Assembly: GCF_023516615.1 (NCBI RefSeq)
Contig: NZ_JAMGBF010000042.1
Span: forward strand, 1-64,000
DNA length: 64,000 nt
Source: Streptomyces panaciradicis
GTDB lineage: Bacteria > Actinomycetota > Actinomycetes > Streptomycetales > Streptomycetaceae
Reading direction: 5' to 3'
In this document: in pieces, positions 42,608 through 51,672 of the stretch
How positions within the stretch are numbered: the first letter of the stretch is position 1
Layout of the letters: each line of letters begins with the position of its first letter
The notes under the pieces: model-generated
What the model was told of the DNA's origin: nothing
Databases searched by the model: none
Seen by the model: only the letters and a program-made list of their open reading frames with translations
Made by a program: the position numbers and the translations under genes

Positions 42608-43999
42608 ATGCGTCCCATCCGCGGTGTCCCGCTCGCTGTCGCCACGTTGCTCGCGGCGGCCCTGGCCTGGCCGGCCCACGCGTCGGCCGCGGCGGCGGGC
42701 GGGGAGCACTGCGCCCGTCAGGACCGCGTGCGCGTACCCGGCGCGGCCCTGCAGCTCGGCGCCTGTCTGCCCGACCTGACCACGACCGGGCTGGCCGGAA
42801 CGCCGTACACCGACTCGGCCGACCAGGCGGGACTCACCGCCGCCGGAACCCGCACTCCGTCGGGCGTGCCTGGGCTGCAGATCGACGGGTACTTCCCGGA
42901 CTCGTCCCACTTCAACACCACCCACGGCTGGGCGCACGACGCGCAGTTCGTGATCCGGCTCCCCGACCGCTGGAACGGCGGCCTGGTCGTCACCGGCGCA
43001 CCCGGCACCCGTAAGCAGTACGCGACGGACAAGGCGATCTCCGACCAGGTCCTGTCCGAGGGCTACGCCTACGCGGCGACCGACAAGGGCAACAGCGGCG
43101 CGGACTTCTACCGGGACGGAACGCGCCCCGGTGACGCGATCGCCGAATGGAACGCGCGCACCACCCAGCTGACCCGGGCGGCCAGGCGCGCGGTGGCCCA
43201 GCGGTACGGTCACGCCCCGCGCCGCACCTACATGACCGGCATCTCCAACGGCGGTTACCTGACCCGGTGGCAGCTCGAGAACCATCCGGAGCTGTACGAC
43301 GGCGGCGTGGACTGGGAGGGCGCCCTGTGGACCCCGGACGGGCCCAACCTGCTCACCTCCCTGCCCACGGCGGTGGCCCGGACGCTGGGTTCGGCACGCG
43401 ACGAGGACATGTACGCGGTCGGTTTCGCGCGCGGCTCGGAATTCCTGTGGCCGTACCACGAGAAGGCCTACTGGGGGGTCACGCAGAAGATCTACCGCGC
43501 AGAGTTCGATCCCGGTTACGACCCCGACTGCCCCGGTGCGTCCGCCGGAAGCACGGCGGACCGGATCCTGGCGCCGTGCCCCGCCGATGCCACGTACGAC
43601 TACGCCGCACGACCCGCCGCCGTGCACCGGGCGGTAGCGCGCGTGTCGCTCACCGGCCGGATCGGCAGACCGCTGATCACGCTGCACGGCGACCTGGACG
43701 CCCTGCTGCCGAAGGCGGCCGACTCGGACGTGTACGCGCGCATGGTCGACGCGAGCGGACGCGGCCCGCTGCACCGCTACTACACGATCCAGGGCGGCAC
43801 GCACGTGGACGGCCTGTACGACACGTTTCCGGATCGGCTGCGACCCATCCTGCCCTGCTACCGGTCGGCCTTCGACTCGCTGGTCTCCTGGGTGGAGAAG
43901 GGCACCCGGCCGCCCGCCGACCACACCGTCGCACGGCCCTCGGGCGGCGATGTGGTCGACTCGTGCGCGCTCGGCGATCCGGGCGCTTCGTCGCGATAG
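42608..43999 (+). CDS. Secreted tannase/feruloyl-esterase-like alpha/beta hydrolase
   Basis: 463 aa. A Sec signal (VPLAVATLLAAALAWPAHASA) is followed by an alpha/beta hydrolase: oxyanion-side segment GGLVVTGAPGTR, nucleophile elbow TGISNGGYLTR (Ser in GxSxG), acid region TLHGDLDALLP and His in IQGGTHVDGLYDTFP. Layout and length suggest the tannase/feruloyl esterase or hydroxybutyrate-oligomer hydrolase groups. It would act outside the cell on plant esters. Ribosome site AGGAGG. Convergent with a tiny membrane protein four bases away. Confidence 0.75.
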   Translation: MRPIRGVPLAVATLLAAALAWPAHASAAAAGGEHCARQDRVRVPGAALQLGACLPDLTTTGLAGTPYTDSADQAGLTAAGTRTPSGVPGLQIDGYFPDSSHFNTTHGWAHDAQFVIRLPDRWNGGLVVTGAPGTRKQYATDKAISDQVLSEGYAYAATDKGNSGADFYRDGTRPGDAIAEWNARTTQLTRAARRAVAQRYGHAPRRTYMTGISNGGYLTRWQLENHPELYDGGVDWEGALWTPDGPNLLTSLPTAVARTLGSARDEDMYAVGFARGSEFLWPYHEKAYWGVTQKIYRAEFDPGYDPDCPGASAGSTADRILAPCPADATYDYAARPAAVHRAVARVSLTGRIGRPLITLHGDLDALLPKAADSDVYARMVDASGRGPLHRYYTIQGGTHVDGLYDTFPDRLRPILPCYRSAFDSLVSWVEKGTRPPADHTVARPSGGDVVDSCALGDPGASSR

Positions 44000-44003
44000 C
44001 GCC

Positions 44004-44186
44004 TCAGCGGCCCAGTTCCTTGCGGCTGATGCGACGCAGCCTGCGCCGCTGTGACGGGTCAAGCGTCAGGTACGCGGCCGTCGGGACTCCGATGACTATC
44101 AGGACCACCGCCCAGAAGGGCAGCCAGATCCACAGGAAGAGCCCGAGCGCCACACCTCCTATGGCGATCTTCGCGTTCTTCGACAT
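44004..44186 (-). CDS. Small single-pass/hairpin membrane protein
   Basis: 60 aa from ATG 44186, chosen for its AAGGAGG site seven to eight bases upstream. Sequence starts MSKNAKIAIGG, has a ~30-residue hydrophobic core (LFLWIWLPFWAVVLIVIGVP) and ends in a basic tail (RRRLRRISRKELGR). Such short membrane proteins are common in Streptomyces; function unknown. Confidence 0.72.
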   Translation of the reverse strand: MSKNAKIAIGGVALGLFLWIWLPFWAVVLIVIGVPTAAYLTLDPSQRRRLRRISRKELGR

Positions 44187-44312
44187 GTGCGTCGCCTCCT
44201 TCGCGGCCACTGCCGCTCTCTGTCCTGAGAACGGGCCCGCGCTCCCCGCGGTTCCGGGTCGCGACCCTGAGACGACCCTGAGTCCTGACCCCGACCCGTC
44301 CCCGAGAGCCCT

Positions 44313-45374
44313 TCACGACCGTGCCGGCCTCAGGGGCTCCCCCACCTCGTGCAGGTGGAGCAGGGCCTGCCGGTAGGAGTCGACGAGCCCGGTCTCCACG
44401 TAGGGGATACCCAACTCCTCGCAGTGCGCGCGCACCAGAGGCCGGGCGAGTCGCAGATGCGGACGGGGCATGCTGGGAAAGAGGTGGTGCTCGATCTGGT
44501 AGTTGAGGCCCCCGAGGAACCAGTCGGTCAGCGCTCCGCCGCGGATGTTGCGCGAGGTGAGGACCTGCCGGCGCAGATGACCCCACCGCTCACCGGTGGG
44601 GTCGGGCATCTCCATGCCCTTGTGGTTCGGGGCGAAGGCCAGTCCCAGGTGCAGACCGAACAGCGCTTGGTGGAGGGCGGCGAAGGCCAGCGCCTTGCCG
44701 GGCGACAGCGAGGTGAGCAGCAGCGTCGCGTACGCGGCGACGTGCGCCACCAGGAGGCCGCCCTCGACCGCACGCTCCCGGAGGGGCTGCCGGCGCAGGT
44801 CCCTGAAGCCGTGGACCTTCAGGGCGACGCCTTCGAGAAGGGTGAGCGGGAAGAAGAGCCAGGCCTGGTTGCGGGTGAGCCACCGGCGGAAGCCCGAACG
44901 GTGTGCCGCCTGCGCGGCGGTGAAGACCAGGACGTCGGCGACGACGTCGGGGTCCTTGTCGATGTGGTTGGGGTTGGCGTGGTGGCGGTTGTGCTTGTCG
45001 TTCCACCAGGCGTAGCTCATCCCCAGGAGGAGGTTGCCGTGGATCAGGCCGATGGCGCGGGCGCGGGTCCTGTCGCCGGTGATCTGGGAGTGTCCGGCGT
45101 CGTGGCCTATGAACGCGGTGCGGGCGGAGAGGACCGCCAGCGGCGGGGCCAGGAGGAGGGACCACCAGGAGTCGCCGGTGAGAGCGACACCGGTGACCAC
45201 TCCGGCGAGGGCGAGCGCGTTGACGGCGATGCCGAGCGTGTACCAGGTGCGGCGCCGCTCCAGGAGGCCCTGGCCCTTCACCGTGCGCAGCAGGGGCGCG
45301 AACTCGCTCGCGGAGGGCGGTGCGGCGCGCGCGTGGGGGATCGGGTCGACGACGGCTGTGACGGGCTCGGGCAT
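44313..45374 (-). CDS. Membrane fatty-acid (acyl-CoA/acyl-lipid) desaturase
   Basis: 353 aa. All three histidine boxes of the di-iron desaturases are present: HDAGH (~90), HNRHH (~129) and QIEHH (~292), embedded among four to six hydrophobic helices. It introduces a double bond into fatty acyl chains in the membrane and needs an electron donor not encoded nearby. The 207-base region before it holds an inverted repeat (45462-45490) that could be its operator. Confidence 0.92.
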   Translation of the reverse strand: MPEPVTAVVDPIPHARAAPPSASEFAPLLRTVKGQGLLERRRTWYTLGIAVNALALAGVVTGVALTGDSWWSLLLAPPLAVLSARTAFIGHDAGHSQITGDRTRARAIGLIHGNLLLGMSYAWWNDKHNRHHANPNHIDKDPDVVADVLVFTAAQAAHRSGFRRWLTRNQAWLFFPLTLLEGVALKVHGFRDLRRQPLRERAVEGGLLVAHVAAYATLLLTSLSPGKALAFAALHQALFGLHLGLAFAPNHKGMEMPDPTGERWGHLRRQVLTSRNIRGGALTDWFLGGLNYQIEHHLFPSMPRPHLRLARPLVRAHCEELGIPYVETGLVDSYRQALLHLHEVGEPLRPARS

Positions 45375-45461
45375 GTCCGGTCTCCGGCTTTATGGGCAAC
45401 GGTCTGACCTGGAGAAACGTACGGAACGGCGACGCTTCGCGACCATGGCGCCACCACCCGG

Positions 45462-45490
45462 GTGTGCCCTGGTGTCAGCCCGTGGCACAC
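45462..45490. promoter_or_regulatory. Inverted repeat between desaturase and SNF2 genes
   Basis: Perfect seven-base arms GTGTGCC (45462-45468) and GGCACAC (45484-45490) lie 15 bases apart in the divergent gap, nearer the desaturase start. Size and symmetry suit an operator such as for a TetR-type desaturase regulator, but no regulator gene is adjacent. Assignment tentative. Confidence 0.4.
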
Positions 45491-45617
45491 AGGGGGGTTG
45501 ACAGCACCCATGAGGTGAGGAATTCCCTCGCCCCCGATCGCGGCGGATCTCCTGCCGGATTGCTGTACTCTCGACCTCCCCATGTCGGTAGTCAAATTTG
45601 AGGAGTGCGGTACAGCC

Positions 45618-48482
45618 GTGCGGAGGACCCCTCTGGCCACACCGTCCGAAACTCATGAACTGACCCTGTGCAGCGCTGTCTTCCTGCCCGGTGGCCCCGC
45701 CCGTGACGGCGCCGTCGCCTTCTGGCGGCCCGACGGCGCCGCCCCTCCGTCCCCCGCCGCCGGACACGTCCGGGAGGTGGGCCTCGTCCTGCCTGGCGAG
45801 CACGGTCTCGACCGGGTCGACGTGCCCGCCGCCGTGCTGCCGGTGCGGGCGGCACTGCCGGTCCTCACGCGCGCGCGTGGCGATGCGCACGGGCCCCGGG
45901 CGACCGTGTTCTGGGGCGCCGCGGGCATGCTCGCCCTGCACCTGGTGGCTCGCGGGCTGCTGCTGCCCGGTCTGTCGCCCGGCGACCACGACGCCTGGCG
46001 TGTCGGTCCGCTGTCCCCGGAGGACGCCGAGCGTGTGCGCCGACTGGCCGCCGCGATGCCGCCGGAGGCACACGCCACACCGCTGAGCGGCACCGGGCCC
46101 TGGCGCCTCCCGGACCCGGAACGGCTGCTGCGCGCCTTCCTGGACGCGGTCGCCGACACCTTGCCCCGCTCCCCCGCGGCACCGCTGGTGACCGGCGGCC
46201 CCGCCTACGCGGCCCGCGAAGCCCGGCGCATGCCGGAGCTGCGCGACTGGGCCGCCGACGTCGCCTCCGGCCACGACGCCGGTGTCCGGCTGTCGTTGCG
46301 GATCGAGGTGACCGGGCTCGCGGAACCCGCCGTGGACGACGCGGCTGTCACGTTCCGGGCGGTGCCGCAGGTGCACGGGGTGAACGATCCGGGGCTCGTC
46401 GCGGATGCCGCCGACATGTGGGACGCCGCCGCCGACACCGCCCCGGGATTCGGTCCCCGCGCGCGCCTGGACACCTTGGTGGCGCTGCGCCGGGCGGCCC
46501 GGGCCTGGCCGCCGCTCACCCCGCTGCTGTCGGAGAGCGTGCCGGAGGCGGTCGAGCTCGCCGACGAGGAGATCACCGACCTCCTCTCCGAGGGAGCGCG
46601 GGCGCTCGCCGCCGCCGGTGTCGACGTGCACTGGCCGAAGGAGCCGGCCCGCGGGCTGACCGTCGGCGCGGTGATCGGTCCGCCGGACGACGAGACGACG
46701 GCCCGCCGGGACGAGTACGACGCGCCGCCGTCGCTGTCCGCCGACGCGCTGCTCGCCTTCGACTGGCGCTTCGCACTGGGCGACCGGCGGCTGACGAGGC
46801 AGGAGCTGGACCTGCTCGCCGAGGCCAAGCGCCCCGTCGTGCGCCTGCACGACCAGTGGGTCCTGGTCGACCCCCGGGAGGTCCGGCGGGCCCGCGCGCG
46901 ACAGGATCACCGGATCACGCCCGTCGACGCCCTCCGAGCCGCCCTGACGGGCTCCACGGAAGTCGACGGCCACCCGGTCGCCGTACACCTCACGGGTCGA
47001 CTCGAAGCCCTGCGCGAGCGGCTCGCGGATCCCGAGGGCCACAAGACCATCGGACAGCCCGCCGCGCTCGCGGCCACGCTGCGGGACTACCAGGTGCGGG
47101 GCCTGAGCTGGCTGGTCCGGATGACCTCGCTCGGTCTGGGCTGCTGTCTCGCCGACGACATGGGGCTCGGCAAGACGATCACGCTCATCGCCCTGCATCT
47201 GCACCGGCAGGCCGAGACGCCCACGGCCGGTCCCACCCTCGTGGTGTGTCCGACGTCGCTGATGGGCAACTGGCAGCGGGAGATCGAGCGGTTCGCACCC
47301 GGCACGCCCGTGCGCCGTTTCCACGGCCCCGGCCGCGGCCTGCACGGCGTGGGCGACGGAGAGTTCGTGCTGACCACGTACGGCACGCTGCGCCTGGACG
47401 CCCGCGCGCTCAGGGAGGTGGCCTGGGGCATGGTCGTCGCGGACGAGGCACAGCACGTGAAGAACCCTTACTCCGCGACCGCGCGACAGCTGCGTTCCAT
47501 CGGCGCACGCGCACGCGTGGCGCTCACCGGCACCCCGGTGGAGAACAACCTGTCGGAACTGTGGGCGATTCTCGACTGGACGACCCCGGGGCTGCTCGGC
47601 CGGCTCGGCACTTTCCGCACCCGCTACGCGCGGGCCGTCGAGGGCGGCGGGGACCCGGCCGCCGCCGAGCGACTCGCGCGGCTGGTACGGCCGTTCCTGC
47701 TGCGGCGGCGCAAGGCGGACCCGGGCATCGCGCCGGAGCTGCCGCCGAAGACGGAGACGGATCGCGCCGTGTCGCTCACCGAGGAACAGGCGGCGCTCTA
47801 CGAGGCGGTGGTGCGCGAGACGCTGGCGGAGATCTCCGCAGCCGACAGCATGGCGCGGCGCGGGCTGATCGTGAAGCTGCTGACGGGGCTGAAGCAGATC
47901 TGCAACCATCCGGCGCAGTTCCTGAAGGAGGAGCTGCCGAAGACCGGCGGGCGCTCCGGGAAGCTGGAACTGCTGGACGAACTGCTGGACACCGTCCTCT
48001 CCGAGGGGGCGAGCGTTCTGGTCTTCACCCAGTACGTGCGCATGGCACGCCTGCTGGAACGGCATCTGACGGCACGCGGGGTGCCTTCTCAGCTCCTGCA
48101 CGGCGGCACCTCCGTCGCAGGACGGGAGGCGATGGTGCGGCGGTTCCAGGACGGCGAGGTGCCCGTCTTCCTGCTGTCGTTGAAGGCCGCGGGCACGGGC
48201 CTGAACCTCACTCGGGCCGAGCACGTCGTGCATTACGACCGCTGGTGGAACCCGGCCGTCGAGGCCCAGGCCACCGACCGGGCGTACCGGATCGGCCAGC
48301 ACCGGCACGTCCAGGTGCACCGGCTGATCGCGGAGGGGACCGTCGAGGACCGCATCGCCGCGATGCTGGCCCGCAAGCAGAAGCTCGCCGAAGCGGTGCT
48401 GGGCTCCGGCGAGGGGGCTCTCACCGAGCTGACGGATGCCGAACTGATCGATCTGGTGGAGCTGCGAGGGAGCGCACGATGA
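45618..48482 (+). CDS. SNF2-family DEAD/DEAH helicase/translocase
   Basis: 954 aa from GTG 45618; an ATG at 45582 is in frame, but the codons between (GTA, AAA, TTT, ACA) are foreign to this genome's usage. A long N-terminal extension (~1-470) precedes the SNF2 motor: LADDMGLGKTITLIAL (Walker A), VVADEAQHVKN (DEAQ box), LTGTPVENNLSELWAI, then C-terminal FTQYVRMARLLERHL, LSLKAAGTGLNLT and DRAYRIGQHRHVQVHRL. SNF2 enzymes move along double-stranded DNA. It overlaps the SWIM-protein gene by four bases, a fixed pair in actinobacteria of unknown role. Confidence 0.9.
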   Translation: MRRTPLATPSETHELTLCSAVFLPGGPARDGAVAFWRPDGAAPPSPAAGHVREVGLVLPGEHGLDRVDVPAAVLPVRAALPVLTRARGDAHGPRATVFWGAAGMLALHLVARGLLLPGLSPGDHDAWRVGPLSPEDAERVRRLAAAMPPEAHATPLSGTGPWRLPDPERLLRAFLDAVADTLPRSPAAPLVTGGPAYAAREARRMPELRDWAADVASGHDAGVRLSLRIEVTGLAEPAVDDAAVTFRAVPQVHGVNDPGLVADAADMWDAAADTAPGFGPRARLDTLVALRRAARAWPPLTPLLSESVPEAVELADEEITDLLSEGARALAAAGVDVHWPKEPARGLTVGAVIGPPDDETTARRDEYDAPPSLSADALLAFDWRFALGDRRLTRQELDLLAEAKRPVVRLHDQWVLVDPREVRRARARQDHRITPVDALRAALTGSTEVDGHPVAVHLTGRLEALRERLADPEGHKTIGQPAALAATLRDYQVRGLSWLVRMTSLGLGCCLADDMGLGKTITLIALHLHRQAETPTAGPTLVVCPTSLMGNWQREIERFAPGTPVRRFHGPGRGLHGVGDGEFVLTTYGTLRLDARALREVAWGMVVADEAQHVKNPYSATARQLRSIGARARVALTGTPVENNLSELWAILDWTTPGLLGRLGTFRTRYARAVEGGGDPAAAERLARLVRPFLLRRRKADPGIAPELPPKTETDRAVSLTEEQAALYEAVVRETLAEISAADSMARRGLIVKLLTGLKQICNHPAQFLKEELPKTGGRSGKLELLDELLDTVLSEGASVLVFTQYVRMARLLERHLTARGVPSQLLHGGTSVAGREAMVRRFQDGEVPVFLLSLKAAGTGLNLTRAEHVVHYDRWWNPAVEAQATDRAYRIGQHRHVQVHRLIAEGTVEDRIAAMLARKQKLAEAVLGSGEGALTELTDAELIDLVELRGSAR

Positions 48483-49744
48483 GCCGGCACGACACGGACA
48501 CCGAGCGCACGTTCGCGCCGCTGCCGCCCGCGCACGGGCAGGCCTTCGCGCGCACGTGGTGGGGTCGGGCCTGGTTGAAGGCCCTGGAGGACGCGGCACT
48601 GGACTCGGCTCAGCTCAAGGCCGGCCGCCGCCTCGCCCGCGCGGGAGCCGTGGGCGCGGTGTCCGTCCGGCCGGGGCGCATCACCGCCGTGGTGCAGGAC
48701 CGCGACGGCAGCGCGTACCGCGCCGATGTCCTGTTGGCGGAACTCGACGACGACCAGTGGAACCGCCTGCTGGACATGACGGTCGAGCGGGCCGGACACG
48801 TCGCGGCCCTTCTGGATCGCGACATGCCGCCGCACCTGGTCGAGGACGCGGCCGCCGCCGGTGTCGACCTGCTGCCGGGCATGGGCGACTTGGAGGCGCG
48901 GTGCGACTGCGACGCCTGGGACCACTGCGGGCACACCGCGGCCCTGTGCTACCAGGTGGCACGCCTGCTGGACCAGGCTCCCCTGGCCCTGCTCCTGATG
49001 CGAGGACGGGGCGAACGGGCACTGCTGACCGGCCTTCAGGCCCGCAGTGCGTCACCCGCGGCGGAAACGTCCACCGACGAGGGCGTGGACGCCGCGGAGG
49101 CGTACGCGGCCGGCGGCATCCTGCCGTCGCTGCCCGCCCCGCCGGACCTGCCCGAGGAACGCGGCACACCGCCCTCGCTCGACACCGGCACCCCGCCGCC
49201 GGCGGGCATCGATCCGGGCGCGCTCCGTCATCTGGCGGCGCGGACCGCCGCGGAGGCGCATCGGCTGCTCGCCGAGGCACTGCATGCCGAGCCGGAACCG
49301 GAGTGCGCCGTGGAAGAGTTGACGGTCACTCAGGACGCGGTGCGGCTGGCCCTCGGCGCGCCCTCGGAGGCCGTGGCGGACCGGCTGGCCGAGGGCTCCG
49401 GACGTGACCGCGAGGGGCTGGCGCTGGCCACGCGCGCGTGGGAGCTCGGCGGCGCGGCCGCGGCGGCGGTGCTGGAGGAGGAGTGGACCGTCTCGGGCGA
49501 AAGCCTCACCCGCGCGCGTGCCGCCCTGGAGGGGGCGTGGGACGACGAGGAGCGGCCGTCGTTGCGGGCCGTCGGCAACCGGTGGACGGTCGTGGACGCG
49601 CCGGCCCAGTTGCGGCTGGGTCGGGACGGGCGGTGGTGGCCGTATCGCGAGGAGCGCGGGCGCTGGGTGCCCGCCGGCGGGGCGTCCCGGGACCCGGCGA
49701 CGGCACTGGCCTCACTGGACGCGGCTGGGGAGGAGGAGGGCTGA
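48479..49744 (+). CDS. SWIM zinc-finger protein
   Basis: 421 aa, coupled to the SNF2 gene by an ATGA overlap. An N-terminal WWGRAWLKALEDAALD segment is followed by the SWIM motif CDCDAWDHCGHTAALCY (~141-157), matching CxCxnCxH. SWIM fingers bind DNA or protein. The remainder is helical with an acidic middle and a Trp-rich C-terminal stretch (GRWWPYREERGRWVP). Likely partner of the SNF2 translocase. Confidence 0.9.
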   Translation: MSRHDTDTERTFAPLPPAHGQAFARTWWGRAWLKALEDAALDSAQLKAGRRLARAGAVGAVSVRPGRITAVVQDRDGSAYRADVLLAELDDDQWNRLLDMTVERAGHVAALLDRDMPPHLVEDAAAAGVDLLPGMGDLEARCDCDAWDHCGHTAALCYQVARLLDQAPLALLLMRGRGERALLTGLQARSASPAAETSTDEGVDAAEAYAAGGILPSLPAPPDLPEERGTPPSLDTGTPPPAGIDPGALRHLAARTAAEAHRLLAEALHAEPEPECAVEELTVTQDAVRLALGAPSEAVADRLAEGSGRDREGLALATRAWELGGAAAAAVLEEEWTVSGESLTRARAALEGAWDDEERPSLRAVGNRWTVVDAPAQLRLGRDGRWWPYREERGRWVPAGGASRDPATALASLDAAGEEEG

Positions 49745-49797
49745 CGGGCGGGGCACCCCTCGATCGGGCCCGCGAGGGGTGCCGTGTCCGACGACGG

Positions 49798-50220
49798 TCA
49801 CGGCAGCCGGACGCTGCCCAAGGACGGGATCAGCGACGCGATGCCGCTCGGGATCTCGCTCGGCAGTCGACTGGGCAGCTTCGACGGCAGTTCGCTGGGC
49901 AGCTTCGTCGGGAAGCCACGGGACGCCGACGGTGAGCCGCCGGCACCGGTGCCGCCCGGCGACTTCCTGCCCGGTGAGCCGTCGTGCCGAGAGGTGGCCA
50001 TGAGGACCACGACGGCCACGGCCACGATCGCGGCGACCGCCACCAGCAGGACGGAGAACGGACTTCGCCGCCGTCCTGACCCCGGCGGCGAAGCCGGCTC
50101 CTGCGGCGGTCGGGGGCCCGACGGCCGGTCGTCGTAGGAGGGCGGTCCGAAACCGCCGCCCGGAGGCGGCGTGTCGCCCGGTGGTCCGGGCGGGCGAGGC
50201 GGTACCGGCGGCGTGGCCAT
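49798..50220 (-). CDS. Pro-rich single-pass membrane protein with LPS repeats
   Basis: 140 aa from ATG 50220. A cytoplasmic tail rich in Pro and Gly (~1-50), basic SGRRRSP, one membrane segment (FSVLLVAVAAIVAVAVVVLM), then an outer tail ending in repeats LPSELPSKLPSRLPSEIPSG. The repeat alternates charge at every fourth residue (E, K, R, E). No known domain. Function unknown. Confidence 0.65.
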   Translation of the reverse strand: MATPPVPPRPPGPPGDTPPPGGGFGPPSYDDRPSGPRPPQEPASPPGSGRRRSPFSVLLVAVAAIVAVAVVVLMATSRHDGSPGRKSPGGTGAGGSPSASRGFPTKLPSELPSKLPSRLPSEIPSGIASLIPSLGSVRLP

Positions 50221-50352
50221 ACCGTCCAGAGTCGCCTCGAACCGGACGACGCGCGAGCCCCGCACGGAACTTGGTACGACCCCATTCCGTGGACCGTACG
50301 ATTCCGGCGCATTCCGTGCGGAGCCCGTTCACCGACACGCGCGTGTGTGTGA

Positions 50353-51519
50353 TCAGCCGCGCGCCCCCAGCAGGTGGTCCATCGCCAGCTGGTCGAGCCG
50401 CTCGAAAGCCATCCCGCGCGCGGCGGCCGCCTCGGCGTCGAACTCCTCGAAAGCGCTGCGGTCGGCCAGGAGCGCCTCCAGGCCGTCCGCCGCGGTCTGC
50501 TCGGCGAGCTGGTCCAGCCGCGAGGCGCGCAGGGCCTGCTGCACCTCGGGGTCGGCACGGAAGGCGGCGGCGCGCTCCTTGAGGATCAGGTAGTTGCGCA
50601 TGCAGCCCGCGGCCGACGCCCACACGCCGTCGAGGTCCTCGGTCCGCGGCGGCTTGAAGTCGAAGTGCTTCGGGCCCGCGTAGCCGGCGCTCTCCAGGAG
50701 GTCGACCAGCCAGAACGCGGCACGCAGGTCGCCGGCGCCGAAGCGCAGGTCCTGGTCGTACTTGATGCCGGACTGGCCGTTGAGGTCGATGTGGAACAGC
50801 TTGCCCGCCCACAGGGCCTGCGCGATGCCGTGCGGGAAGTTCAGCCCGGCCATCTGCTCGTGGCCGACCTCGGGGTTGACGCCGTACATCTCGGGGCGCT
50901 CCAGGCGCTCGATGAAGGCGAGGGCGTGGCCGACGGTGGGCAGCAGGATGTCGCCGCGCGGCTCGTTCGGCTTCGGCTCGATCGCGAACTTCAGGTCGTA
51001 GCCCTGGGAGACCACGTACTCGCCGAGGAGGTCGAAGGCCTCCTTCATGCGGTCCAGGGCGACCCGTACGTCCTTGGCGGCGCCGGACTCGGCGCCCTCG
51101 CGGCCGCCCCAGGCGACGTAGGTCTTCGCGCCCAGCTCGACGGCGAGGTCGATGTTGCGGATGGTCTTGCGCAGGGCGTAGCGACGCACGTCGCGGTCGT
51201 TGGCGGTGAACGCGCCGTCCTTGAAGACCGGGTGGGTGAAGAGGTTCGTCGTGGCCATCGGCACGGTCATGCCGGTCGTGTCGAGGGCCTGGCGGAAGCG
51301 CTTGATGTGCGACTCGCGCTCGCTGTCGGAGGATCCGAAGGGGATCAGGTCGTCGTCGTGGAAGGTGACGCCGTAGGCGCCGAGCTCGCTCAGGCGCTGC
51401 ACCGTCTCGACCGGGTCGAGGGCACGCCGCGTGGCGTCGCCGAACGGGTCCCTTCCCTGCCAGCCGACGGTCCACAGGCCGAAGGTGAACCTGTCCTCGG
51501 GGGTGGGCTGGTAGCTCAT
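50353..51519 (-). CDS. xylA: Xylose isomerase
   Basis: 388 aa from ATG 51519 (AAGGAG site), the length of the well-known Streptomyces enzymes. Family signatures: VTFHDDDLIPFG (catalytic His ~54), IEPKPNEPRGDI (metal Glu and Lys, ~179-190), NPEVGHEQMAGLNF, and LFHIDLNGQ with metal-binding Asp residues. It converts D-xylose to D-xylulose, Mg-dependent, cytoplasmic. Divergent from xylB across a 153-base regulatory gap. Confidence 0.97.
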   Translation of the reverse strand: MSYQPTPEDRFTFGLWTVGWQGRDPFGDATRRALDPVETVQRLSELGAYGVTFHDDDLIPFGSSDSERESHIKRFRQALDTTGMTVPMATTNLFTHPVFKDGAFTANDRDVRRYALRKTIRNIDLAVELGAKTYVAWGGREGAESGAAKDVRVALDRMKEAFDLLGEYVVSQGYDLKFAIEPKPNEPRGDILLPTVGHALAFIERLERPEMYGVNPEVGHEQMAGLNFPHGIAQALWAGKLFHIDLNGQSGIKYDQDLRFGAGDLRAAFWLVDLLESAGYAGPKHFDFKPPRTEDLDGVWASAAGCMRNYLILKERAAAFRADPEVQQALRASRLDQLAEQTAADGLEALLADRSAFEEFDAEAAAARGMAFERLDQLAMDHLLGARG

Positions 51520-51562
51520 GCCGCGGCTCCTTGCTTCACAGACTGTCGGGCGGACCATGAAG

Positions 51563-51594
51563 AACTATTTCGTCATGGCCGTTTACAAATTAGT
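51563..51594. promoter_or_regulatory. Candidate XylR operator in the xylA-xylB divergent gap
   Basis: AACTATTT (51563-51570) and AAATTAGT (51587-51594) form an imperfect inverted repeat in an AT-rich island, the only such island in the 153-base gap. ROK-type XylR repressors bind TTAGT-containing half-sites, for example in Bacillus. Location and sequence suit repression of both genes. Confidence 0.55.
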
Positions 51595-51672
51595 ATGCGG
51601 ACGCAGCCCTGGGAAGAGTCCAGGGGGTCTGTCACAGAACATCCCGCTGAGCCGCGGAAGAGGGAGAGCCCG

